Assembly: GCA_903861055.1 (NCBI GenBank) | Contig: CAIOSU010000081.1 | Coordinates: 1 to 29,814 of the forward strand | Length of the DNA: 29,814 nucleotides | Source: an uncultured bacterium | Lineage (GTDB): Bacteria > Bacteroidota > Bacteroidia > Chitinophagales > CAIOSU01 | Direction: 5' to 3' | Part shown: positions 22,960 through 29,814 of the stretch, in pieces | How positions within the stretch are numbered: the stretch's first letter is position 1 | How the letters are laid out: every line of letters starts with the position of its first letter | Notes under the pieces: model-generated | The model's database searches: none | The model's input: only the letters and a program-made list of their open reading frames with translations | Told to the model about the DNA's origin: nothing | Made by a program: the position numbers and the translations under genes

Positions 22960-23892
22960 ATGAGAAAAATTCTGGTAACTGGTGGCGCTGGATTTATTGC
23001 TAGCAGCATGGCCGACAAGCTGATTGAAGACCCAGAAAACTTTGTGGTAATTGTAGACAATCTGCTTACCGGAAAACTTAATCGGTTGCCGAGCAAAGAC
23101 AAGCCTAATTGGAGGTTTATTAAGTGCGACGTAAACGATATTAACGACATTACGCCAGTAATGGTATCTTATTCGTTCGATTACGTTTTCCATTATGCGG
23201 CAGTTGTAGGTGTGCAGCGCACCCTTGAAAACCCAGTAATGGTGCTGAACGATACCGATGGTATAAAAAACGTGCTGAACCTTTGCAAAAACACAGGTGT
23301 ACGTCGCATTTTCTATGCTTCATCATCAGAAGTATACGGCGAGCCAACTACTTTGCCCCAAAATGAATATACCACTCCACTTAACAGCCGCTTGCCTTAT
23401 GCTGTGGTTAAAAATATTGGAGAGGCTTATTGCAAATCGTATAAGCTGGAGTTTGATCTTGACTATACTATTTTCAGGTTCTTCAACACTTTTGGACCTA
23501 AGCAAAGTACCGACTTTGTTATGTCGCGTTTCATTAACATGGCAGTGAAAGGGAAGGATATTACCGTTTATGGCGATGGCGAGCAAAGCCGCACCTTCTG
23601 CTATGTGGACGATAATATTATGGCTACCACCAATACCTTGTTCAAAAACATGTGCTTGAACGATATTGTAAATATTGGTAGCGATGTGGAAATTTCGGTA
23701 CTGGAATTGGCCAACATGATTATCAAATTAACCAACTCCAAATCGAAAGTAATTCACTTACCGCCATTGGCCGAAGGCGATATGTTGCGCCGTGTGCCGG
23801 ATATTACTAAGATGAAAGAATTGATGGACCGTGAGATTACACCGCTTGAAGTGGGTATCCAAAAAATCATCGATTCGGGTAAATTTAAATAG
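22960..23892 (+). CDS. NAD-dependent nucleotide-sugar epimerase/dehydratase (extended SDR)
   Basis: A 310-residue extended short-chain dehydrogenase. The NAD-binding GGAGFIA loop is at residues 8-14, with Asp33 as the likely adenosine ligand. The Ser/Thr of the catalytic site is in SSSEVYGEP (121 on) and the YxxxK pair is Tyr147-Lys151. RTFCYVDD is the substrate-pocket signature. The SSSEVYG and RTFxYVDD features are shared by UDP-glucuronate decarboxylases, dTDP-glucose 4,6-dehydratases and UDP-GlcA epimerases. Position after rmlA would allow a dTDP-sugar substrate, but the sequence alone does not decide. It starts 12 nt after rmlA and ends 2 nt before galE. Confidence 0.88.
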   Translation: MRKILVTGGAGFIASSMADKLIEDPENFVVIVDNLLTGKLNRLPSKDKPNWRFIKCDVNDINDITPVMVSYSFDYVFHYAAVVGVQRTLENPVMVLNDTDGIKNVLNLCKNTGVRRIFYASSSEVYGEPTTLPQNEYTTPLNSRLPYAVVKNIGEAYCKSYKLEFDLDYTIFRFFNTFGPKQSTDFVMSRFINMAVKGKDITVYGDGEQSRTFCYVDDNIMATTNTLFKNMCLNDIVNIGSDVEISVLELANMIIKLTNSKSKVIHLPPLAEGDMLRRVPDITKMKELMDREITPLEVGIQKIIDSGKFK

Positions 23893-23894
23893 GC

Positions 23895-24929
23895 ATGGCC
23901 AAAATACTGGTAACCGGCGGATGCGGCTATATTGGTTCGCATACTATTGTTGATTTAATAGAGAACGGTTATGAGGTTGTTTGTGCCGACGACTTATCGC
24001 GCGCCAGCACTCAACGCTTGGATGGCATTGAAGCCATTACGGGCATTAGGGTGCAAAACTACGCCATCAACTTAGCCAATAAACAGGCTACAGAAATCAT
24101 TTTCAAAGACCATCCTGATTTAGTTGGCATCATTCACTTTGCTGCTTTTATGAGTGTGCCCGAGTCAGTGCAGTTACCGTTGATGTACTTTGAGAACAAC
24201 CTCAACTCGCTTATCAATGTGCTGCACTATGCTCAAGTATATGGGGTGCCCAATTTCGTATTCTCTTCTTCGTGCTCGGTATACGGCCAGCCCGAAGTGC
24301 TGCCAGTAACCGAATTAACGCCGCGCAAAGAAGCCGAATCGCCATATGCGCGTACCAAGCAAATGGGAGAAGACATTATTCGTGACTTTGCAACCGCATA
24401 CCCAACACACCAAGCTACCCTATTACGCTATTTTAACCCTATTGGGGCGCACCCATCGGCACAGTTGGGCGAGTATGCCACGTTTAAGCCCAACAACCTA
24501 GCTCCATTGATTACGGACACTGCGCTGGGTAAGCGAAGTGCTTTGATGGTGTACGGCAACGATTACCCTACCCGTGACGGAACCTGTGTGCGCGACTATA
24601 TACACGTTTGTGACATTGCCCACGCCCACACGCTGGCTATCAAACATTTGCTGGCTGATAATGCAATTGAGCCTGTTGAGGTATTTAACCTGGGTAGTGG
24701 CGAAGGCTCAACAGTGGTAGAAGTAATTACAGCCTTTGAAGAATCAACAGGTGTGAAATTGCCTTGGCAATACGCCCCGCGCCGGCCCGGCGATGTAGTA
24801 GCCGTATATGCTGATAGAACCAAAGTTACCAACATGCTCGGCTGGCAACCGCAATATTCTCTAAAAGATATGATGCAAACAGCTTGGAAATGGGCACTGC
24901 ACTTAAGTAATGACTTGGGTGGAAGATAA
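23895..24929 (+). CDS. galE: UDP-glucose 4-epimerase
   Basis: A 344-residue SDR enzyme interconverting UDP-glucose and UDP-galactose. It has the NAD loop GGCGYIGSH (8-16), the GalE signature SSSCSVYG (124-131), the catalytic YARTK (Tyr151, Lys155), LRYFNPIGAHPS, and RDGTCVRDYIHVCDIAHAH, which is close to invariant in GalE. The length is normal. It is the last gene of the rmlA operon, starting 2 nt after the SDR stop, and ends 4 bp from the convergent serpin gene. Confidence 0.95.
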   Translation: MAKILVTGGCGYIGSHTIVDLIENGYEVVCADDLSRASTQRLDGIEAITGIRVQNYAINLANKQATEIIFKDHPDLVGIIHFAAFMSVPESVQLPLMYFENNLNSLINVLHYAQVYGVPNFVFSSSCSVYGQPEVLPVTELTPRKEAESPYARTKQMGEDIIRDFATAYPTHQATLLRYFNPIGAHPSAQLGEYATFKPNNLAPLITDTALGKRSALMVYGNDYPTRDGTCVRDYIHVCDIAHAHTLAIKHLLADNAIEPVEVFNLGSGEGSTVVEVITAFEESTGVKLPWQYAPRRPGDVVAVYADRTKVTNMLGWQPQYSLKDMMQTAWKWALHLSNDLGGR

Positions 24930-24933
24930 AGGA

Positions 24934-26118
24934 TTAAAGGCTTGGGTTCACTACCTTGCCTATCATCAGCATGCGGCCAGATTCCTTTTCGCGCACCGCG
25001 ATAATAAATGGCTTGTTTACGGAGAATGTACTAGAAGAAACTGAATTGGGCTCAGTAGCAATTACGCCTGCCTCTGATACCGAAATGGAAGTTTTGTGCT
25101 TTAAATCTGAAATGGAAAGCACCGATTCAGTAATATTGCTAAAATCAGAGCCATCTTCAAAAGCAATACCCATGCCCAAATTGACTAGCAATGGTTTTAA
25201 AAAGCTGTTGTAATCAATTTGAAATTTAGGTAAAAACAAGGTTGGCGAGGCGTCGTAGCTCAAGCCGTTCATCCAAGTGTTCCAACGAGATACCGTTAAA
25301 TTGTTTATCAATTGGTCGATGTTGCTTACATCGGCGGGCATAATAATGGTGAAAGAAAAGGTCCCGTTTTCGTACGGCAAATCGGCAATTTTCACCTCAT
25401 TGTCGGCAAAATAGCCATATTTCATACCACGGCCGCTCATCATATCTACTGGCACCGTCTGGCTATAGCCCACATAAAAAGGTTGTTGGGTAGTAAGGGT
25501 ACTATCAAATGCCTGCTTAAAACGGGCATTAAACCAGAGGCTGTTTATCACATAAATACCTTGCCCTTCCATCAGTTGGTCAATAATATCCTGTATGTTG
25601 CCGCCCGTGGCATTGTTAACCCAATTGTTAATGGTTTCGATGGCAGTTGGGCTTGAAAAATCAATTTGTTGCAACGAAACCTGATAATACAACTGGTTTA
25701 TCTGCTCAAAAATGGTTTTTACTGGTATACCGTTCCTCAACCATATAGAATTGGCCAAAGAAAGCTCCACGCTGGGGTCGCTACTAGGCAGCTCGGCCAT
25801 TATTGATTTATACGTTTGGTTTATGTCGGTAAGGCTCAGGCCTTCCATTTCCAAAGCAGCCAAAATAGCCTCACGGGTAGCACCTTCGGCACCATTGGCA
25901 AGCACACTAAGGCCTACGGTAAGGCTCAGTGGCGAAAGTACCAGATTTGCTGAGTCGTTTTCGAGGTGGGTTTGTTGCAACAACTCGATACTAAATGCAT
26001 TATTTGCATCTAGCAGCTTTTGGCGAAAAACATCGCTCTCGTCATTTATGGTGGGGGTTTTAGTACACGAAGTGGAAAAAAGCACAACGGCAACCAAACC
26101 TATCAAAAAGGCTTTCAT
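24934..26118 (-). CDS. serpin-family lipoprotein (serine protease inhibitor fold)
   Basis: A 394-residue protein with a lipoprotein signal peptide ending FSTSC (Cys18) when the start is the ATG at 26118; ATG 26127 or GTG 26166 are longer options. The serpin fold is clear: NLVLSPLSLTVGLSVLANGA near the N-terminus, TINNWVNNATGGNI, a YVINSLWFNARFKQAF strand, FTIIMP, and the C-terminal FSVNKPFIIAVRE and GKVVNP. Serpins trap serine or cysteine proteases by insertion of the reactive-centre loop. Here the hinge reads SEAGVIATEPNSV rather than the Ala-rich EEGTEAAAAT, and the loop is short, so inhibitory function is doubtful (see findings). As a lipoprotein it would sit in the envelope, possibly facing host or competitor proteases. 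Convergent with galE. Confidence 0.9.
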   Translation of the reverse strand: MKAFLIGLVAVVLFSTSCTKTPTINDESDVFRQKLLDANNAFSIELLQQTHLENDSANLVLSPLSLTVGLSVLANGAEGATREAILAALEMEGLSLTDINQTYKSIMAELPSSDPSVELSLANSIWLRNGIPVKTIFEQINQLYYQVSLQQIDFSSPTAIETINNWVNNATGGNIQDIIDQLMEGQGIYVINSLWFNARFKQAFDSTLTTQQPFYVGYSQTVPVDMMSGRGMKYGYFADNEVKIADLPYENGTFSFTIIMPADVSNIDQLINNLTVSRWNTWMNGLSYDASPTLFLPKFQIDYNSFLKPLLVNLGMGIAFEDGSDFSNITESVLSISDLKHKTSISVSEAGVIATEPNSVSSSTFSVNKPFIIAVREKESGRMLMIGKVVNPSL

Positions 26119-26254
26119 AAGGTACATGGTAATAGCATGTACAGCAAAATTAAACAATTGCCGCACTACTTCATAAGATGCAAAGTTGGGTCAAGTGGTT
26201 GTATGACTATTGAATAAAAGATAAGCATACAAACAGTAGGAAGCTTAAAGTTGC

Positions 26255-26665
26255 TTACCGCAACCTATCTGCTTGGCGAACTAGTTTTTCATCGGCAGCT
26301 ATTCCGCGGTGGCCCAATATCTGTAGTATTAAAGCTACGGTGCCAATTACCACAAAAGGGTCTACATTCAAGCCTTCGGGTTCTTTGCCCATAGAAGTAA
26401 AATAATCGCCAGCAATGGCAAACAAAGCAATAACCGTTAGCAATATTGCACCTTTCACGGCCATCATTTGGCGTTTGCGGTTGGTATACAAAAAGATACT
26501 AAACAAGGTAATAAAGGCAGATAGACCTATAAATAGCTGTTCTATAACGTGCAAGGTATCGTTTGCCGCGCTGCCATTCAGTGTAATTAATGGCAACCTA
26601 GAAAACAACCCGCCCAATGCCAAAAGTGCCAGAAATAAATAAACAGATTGGATGCGTTGTATCAT
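26255..26665 (-). CDS. DUF4293 family membrane protein
   Basis: A 136-residue protein with four hydrophobic segments. The start MIQRIQSVYLFLALLAL and the ending DEKLVRQADRLR are the characteristic ends of DUF4293 proteins, found across Bacteroidota and of unknown function. The ATG at 26665 is preferred; a longer form would use TTG at 26692. A near-consensus promoter (TACTTTG on the minus strand, around 26698-26704) lies upstream, back to back with the thiolase promoter. Confidence 0.9.
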   Translation of the reverse strand: MIQRIQSVYLFLALLALGGLFSRLPLITLNGSAANDTLHVIEQLFIGLSAFITLFSIFLYTNRKRQMMAVKGAILLTVIALFAIAGDYFTSMGKEPEGLNVDPFVVIGTVALILQILGHRGIAADEKLVRQADRLR

Positions 26666-26738
26666 AACAGCACTGGGTTTCGGGGTAAACAATGCTGCAA
26701 AGTAAATAAACCTTAGGCCAAATTGTATTATTGGAGTT

Positions 26739-26746
26739 ACTTTTGT
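26739..26746 (+). promoter_or_regulatory. -7 element for the thiolase gene
   Basis: TACTTTTG matches TAnnTTTG, 24 bp upstream of the thiolase ATG at 26771, implying a leader of about 18 nt. No clear -33 TTG at the expected spacing. Confidence 0.45.
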
Positions 26747-26770
26747 TGTAATTAAAAAACAACCCGCGTT

Positions 26771-27970
26771 ATGACGAAAGCCGCTTATATAGTTGATGCC
26801 GTGCGCACCCCCATTGGTAAATATGCCGGTGCGCTGAGCAGTGTGCGCCCCGATGATTTGGCCGCACAGGCCATTAAGTACTTAATGGAACGCAACCCCA
26901 ACTTCGACCCGAAGCTTTTGGAAGATGTGGTGCTGGGTGCTGCCAACCAAGCTGGCGAAGACAACCGCAACGTGGCCCGCATGGCCTTGCTATTGGCTGG
27001 CTTGCCCATTGAAGTGGGTGGAGTAACCGTAAACAGGCTTTGTGCATCGGGCTTGCAAGCGGTGATGGACTCGAGCCGAGCTATTTTGAACGGAGATGGC
27101 GAGGCCTATATTGCCGGCGGTGTAGAGAGCATGAGCCGCGCTCCGTTTGTAATGGCTAAGAGCGATACGGCCTTTGGTCGCTTACCTGAAACCTATGATA
27201 CTACCCTCGGTTGGCGATTTGTGAACAGTGCACTTTCGGCACTATACTACCCATACAGCATGGGCGAAACTGCCGAAAACGTAGCCGACCAATGGAAAAT
27301 TAGCCGAGAGGCGCAAGACGAGTTTGCCCGCAATAGCCAATTGAAGTACCAAGCTGCCCATGAAGCGGGTAGGTTTAAGGCAGAAATGGCCCCAGTAAGC
27401 TTACCTCAGCGCAAAGGCGACCCAATAATAGTAGATACCGACGAGCACCCACGATTGAGCACGTTGGAGCAACTGGCAAGCTTAAAACCTGCCTTTAAGA
27501 AAGATGGAAGCGTTACGGCTGGCAACGCTTCGGGTATAAACGATGGGGCTGCAGCCATGTTGGTGGTTAGCGAGGAAATGTTGACACGCCTTAACTTAAC
27601 CCCGTTGGCACGGGTAGTATCAATGGGCGTGGCAGGTGTGCACCCATCGGTAATGGGCGTTGGCCCCATACCAGCCAGCCAAAAAGCACTAAAGCGTGCC
27701 GGATTAACGGTTAACGACCTTGGTTTGGTAGAGCTTAACGAGGCATTTGCATCGCAATCATTGGCGTGCATACAAGGTTTAGGACTTAACCCCGAAATAG
27801 TGAACGTAAATGGCGGTGCCATCGCCCTTGGTCACCCGCTGGGCTGCTCAGGCGCCCGCATAACGGCTACTTTGATACACGAGATGAAGAAGCGCCAAGT
27901 TCGCTACGGATTGGCCACCATGTGCATTGGTGTGGGCCAGGGTGCTGCGGTGGTATATGAACGCTGTTAA
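26771..27970 (+). CDS. thiolase, closest in pattern to 3-oxoadipyl-CoA thiolase (PcaF/PaaJ type)
   Basis: A 399-residue cytoplasmic acetyl-CoA acyltransferase. The acyl-enzyme nucleophile is Cys91 in NRLCASG. The other catalytic motifs are GGAIALGHPLGCSGAR and the C-terminal CIGVGQG, with LNEAFASQ between them. Stretches such as GAANQAGEDNRNVARMALLL, GGVESMSRAPFVM and TLGWRFVN resemble 3-oxoadipyl-CoA thiolases of the beta-ketoadipate and phenylacetate pathways more than FadA or PhaA, by my memory of those sequences. No other paa, pca or fad gene is in the window, so a general fatty-acid beta-oxidation role cannot be excluded. It is monocistronic with its own promoter. Confidence 0.9.
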   Translation: MTKAAYIVDAVRTPIGKYAGALSSVRPDDLAAQAIKYLMERNPNFDPKLLEDVVLGAANQAGEDNRNVARMALLLAGLPIEVGGVTVNRLCASGLQAVMDSSRAILNGDGEAYIAGGVESMSRAPFVMAKSDTAFGRLPETYDTTLGWRFVNSALSALYYPYSMGETAENVADQWKISREAQDEFARNSQLKYQAAHEAGRFKAEMAPVSLPQRKGDPIIVDTDEHPRLSTLEQLASLKPAFKKDGSVTAGNASGINDGAAAMLVVSEEMLTRLNLTPLARVVSMGVAGVHPSVMGVGPIPASQKALKRAGLTVNDLGLVELNEAFASQSLACIQGLGLNPEIVNVNGGAIALGHPLGCSGARITATLIHEMKKRQVRYGLATMCIGVGQGAAVVYERC

Positions 27971-28111
27971 GGTGATTTGCGATTTTTGATTAGCAGTTGT
28001 GCTGCAAAAACACTTCCCTTTTGGTGTTCATAAAGCGTAATTTATTGTAGCCAAAGCAAGCAAGTTGAGTCTGGGTGCATAAGCTGTTTGGTAATTGAGG
28101 CACCATGAGTG

Positions 28112-28364
28112 GGTAGCCAAAACAAGTTGGCAAAAGTGGTCGTAAACGCTATTTCCACAACAAACAGATTCTTTAAGAGTATAACACCAAAGCACAAGCA
28201 ATGCTTTAGCGTTACTGGCGTTGGTTGCTTTGGTATTGTTTTTTAAATCGGATGTAAAAAATCAGTCAACCATTAGCCCAAAAGCGAAGGGATACTTCAA
28301 AAGTACTGTTACACCTATAGTTAAGTTAAAAAAAGGGGAAGATGTTAATGACCTAGTTCGCTAA
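28112..28364 (+). pseudogene. possible frameshifted remnant of a small membrane protein
   Basis: One frame opens at a GTG near 28112 and reads LAKVVVNAISTTNRFFKSI followed by TPKHKQ. The next frame continues ALALLALVALVLFFKSD, a good membrane segment, then a Lys-rich tail ending KKGEDVNDLVR and a TAA at 28362-28364. Neither frame alone has an ATG start. A single-base change near 28200 would join them into one roughly 80-residue protein. It could equally be chance open sequence; I recognise no family. Confidence 0.25.
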
Positions 28365-28372
28365 AAAAATGT

Positions 28373-28380
28373 TATTTTTG
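28373..28380 (+). promoter_or_regulatory. -7 element giving a near-leaderless transcript
   Basis: TATTTTTG matches TAnnTTTG and ends only 13 bp before the ATG at 28394, so transcription would begin about 6-8 nt before the start codon. No clear -33 TTG. There is no room for a Shine-Dalgarno sequence. Confidence 0.45.
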
Positions 28381-28393
28381 CAACCATTGATAT

Positions 28394-29188
28394 ATGAGGA
28401 GCGTTGCAAAAATAGTTTGCCTATTGGTGCTGGTTCTATTGGGCGTGGGGGGCTATGCGTCTTTAGATAAGCGCAAAGATGATTGCGCCGAAAACGGGGC
28501 ATTGGCTACAGCATTAACACCCAAGTTTGCCCCCGAATACTACATTGAGCAAGGCGTAAAGTATTTCCAAACCATGCAATCGGATGTGCCTATTTGGGTG
28601 CAGCCCAACTATTCTCAACTGGCAATTCGTTGGGAGTGGGAGCCTTGGCTATTGCTCACTGGCTACAAAAAAAACATGGTATTGGTTACCGACCCCATGC
28701 TAAAGCTAACCCCAACGGCATACGATAAGCTTGATTGTCGCTTCTTTGCCGTGCAGCCTTTTTGCCGTTGTCATGTGGTGTTTAACTACAGCGGCATGAC
28801 CTGCCCCATTTACGAGGAGTTTACCTTTAACGATGCGGGCGAAATAACGTTTATTGAGGCCTGGAGCGATTTCCCCAGCCTATTGCCCATGGGCCCAGGG
28901 GCAGATAGCATTTGGGATGAAAGCGACTATTGGGCCTTGAATGATGCCAACCGATTGGCCACCAAATTGCCCGGGCTGGGCAGCGCAACAGGCAAAATAG
29001 CCATTGGCACTACTTGTATGGACGAGTTAGCCGAGCGAGATGCTGATATAGCGGAGCTGTTAAAGCGCCTCAATAGGCCCGCGTTTTATTGGTTTAAACA
29101 GTTGTTTACACATTTCGAAGAGTTGGAAAATGGCTGTTATACCCCAGCGGGCGATGTGTACCCGTATTACGAGCCTACCGATAAATAA
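28394..29188 (+). CDS. exported Cys-rich protein of unknown function
   Basis: A 264-residue protein I do not recognise. Residues 1-22 form a hydrophobic signal peptide or anchor (MRSVAKIVCLLVLVLLGVGG). The mature part has seven cysteines (including FCRCH and MTCPIY) and many aromatic residues (IRWEWEPWLL, WDESDYW). The segment YEEFTFNDAGEITFIEAWSD recalls the closing strands of SnoaL/NTF2-like folds, but the similarity is slight. Ser/Thr-Gly runs separate this from a helical C-terminal part (DELAERDADIAELLKRL). It is followed by a 248-bp gap and then a surface-protein gene. Its location is probably periplasmic or outer face; no function can be given. Confidence 0.7.
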   Translation: MRSVAKIVCLLVLVLLGVGGYASLDKRKDDCAENGALATALTPKFAPEYYIEQGVKYFQTMQSDVPIWVQPNYSQLAIRWEWEPWLLLTGYKKNMVLVTDPMLKLTPTAYDKLDCRFFAVQPFCRCHVVFNYSGMTCPIYEEFTFNDAGEITFIEAWSDFPSLLPMGPGADSIWDESDYWALNDANRLATKLPGLGSATGKIAIGTTCMDELAERDADIAELLKRLNRPAFYWFKQLFTHFEELENGCYTPAGDVYPYYEPTDK

Positions 29189-29436
29189 CCTCACCGCTCC
29201 GCCAATTTATCTAACAGCCAAGTTTTCGATTGAGTATTTAATATTGCCTCAAAAAAGGAGCTATTTAGGCTGCGGGTTGATTGCACATAGCTATAATTTG
29301 CAAAAAGCAGGCTGCTGCATTAAAATCACTACCCCTACCCCATCACCCGGCCAACCAGATAAGTATATATGCTTATTTTTTATTTTAGTTGTGATAATTA
29401 ATTTCGAGCAAACCCTCAAATAAAGTGCCGAATCTT

Positions 29437-29814
29437 ATGAAACGCTTCATACTATCTCTTTTATTGTTGGCCACTTGTGCCGTCGGTTTTGCTCAGGCGC
29501 CCCGCATCACTTCCTTTACTCCTGCCGTTGCCAAGCCGGGCGATGTGGTTACCCTAACAGGCACGGGCTTTAATGCCACTGCCGCCAACAATGTGGTGTT
29601 TTTCGGGGCTACCCGGGGCACGGTAACGGCAGCCAGCGCTACCAGTGTTACCGTTACGGTGCCCACCGGTGCCACCTATGCACCCATTACCCTGCTCAAC
29701 GCCGGCAGCGTGTTGGCTTGCGCCAGCGTAAGCAACTTTAACCCCATTTACGCCCCTGCCAAAACCAACATTACCGCAAGCGATTTTCTGCCCAAAGTGG
29801 ATTTTGCAACGGGA
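29437..29814 (+). CDS. secreted IPT/TIG-domain surface protein (partial, runs off window)
   Basis: The ATG at 29437 opens a frame of 126 codons that is still open at the right edge. Residues 1-20 are a signal peptide (MKRFILSLLLLATCAVGFAQ). Residues about 23-105 form an IPT/TIG immunoglobulin-like domain: ITSFTPAVAKPGDVVTLTGT, then GFNATAANNVVFFGA, then SVTVTVPTGATYAPIT. The last residues, DFLPKVDFATG, are the typical opening of an FG-GAP/VCBS beta-propeller repeat, so a long repeat protein with a C-terminal T9SS signal is expected to the right. That extension is inferred. The local GC content is higher than in the gap before it, which is AT-rich. Confidence 0.8.
   Translation, partial: MKRFILSLLLLATCAVGFAQAPRITSFTPAVAKPGDVVTLTGTGFNATAANNVVFFGATRGTVTAASATSVTVTVPTGATYAPITLLNAGSVLACASVSNFNPIYAPAKTNITASDFLPKVDFATG

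Larger units (their letters stand above)
27971..28393. other. 423-bp intergenic region with a possible decayed reading frame
   Basis: There is no intact ATG-initiated gene here. Between about 28112 and 28364, two plus-strand frames carry protein-like text that joins across a frame change near 28200 (see the pseudogene entry). The last 30 bases carry a promoter for the following gene. No strong terminator follows the thiolase; AACACT/GGTGTT around 28009-28028 is a weak hairpin without a T run. Confidence 0.4.

Noticed and set aside
25712..26176. 154-codon plus-strand frame
   Set aside because: Antisense to the serpin; the serpin motifs leave no doubt which strand codes.
29493..29675. 60-codon minus-strand frame
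   Set aside because: Antisense to the IPT/TIG protein; Val/Ala/Pro-rich shadow.

Overview
The window looks like a chromosomal segment of a Bacteroidota bacterium. The evidence is a giant SprB-repeat adhesin with a type B (gliding-motility/T9SS) C-terminal domain, a PorE-like TPR/PD40/OmpA protein, a DUF4293 protein, and the phylum's -7 promoter element TAnnTTTG in front of many genes. Shine-Dalgarno sequences are weak or absent. I cannot place it below phylum level. I found no rRNA, tRNA, insertion sequence, phage gene or CRISPR array.

Layout. 1-3216 (minus): queA, cut by the left edge, and a secreted 719-residue glycosidase-like protein. 3217-3543: a structured non-coding leader. 3544-5556 (plus): the PorE-like protein. 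5651-10149 (minus): six tightly packed genes, namely polysaccharide deacetylase, GNAT acyltransferase, FemAB-like acyltransferase, ECF sigma factor, a small putative anti-sigma protein and a Spy/CpxP-like periplasmic protein. 10285-11772 (plus): a Wzx-type flippase, divergent from the deacetylase. 11775-12383 (minus): rnhB. 12463-16698 (minus): the 1411-residue adhesin with its own hairpin terminator. 16856-17617 (minus): a TauE/SafE-family transporter, divergent from a penicillin-acylase-family Ntn hydrolase (17723-20134). 20214-21980: a Na/Pi cotransporter-family protein with a PhoU-like tail. 22084-24929: an rmlA - SDR epimerase/dehydratase - galE operon. 24934-26118 (minus): a serpin lipoprotein. 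26255-26665 (minus): the DUF4293 protein. 26771-27970 (plus): a PcaF/PaaJ-type thiolase. 28394-29188: an unrecognised Cys-rich exported protein. 29437 to the right edge: the start of an IPT/TIG surface protein.

How the genes fit together. The common theme is the cell envelope: nucleotide-sugar supply (rmlA, SDR, galE), glycan export (flippase), glycan modification (deacetylase and two acyltransferases), an envelope-type sigma module, T9SS-related surface proteins and a protease inhibitor. QueA, RNase HII and the thiolase are housekeeping or metabolic genes scattered between these.

The hunt gave no clearly new multi-gene system. The points most worth a second look are: the deacetylase/GNAT/FemAB trio with two 1-nt TAATG couplings and its continuation into the sigma module; the serpin's shortened reactive-centre loop; the uncharacterised glycosidase-like protein; the leader of the PorE-like gene, which has an inverted pair of DnaA-box-like nonamers, a dyad and two hairpins; a probable decayed gene at 28100-28364; and the cluster of genes that can only start at TTG.
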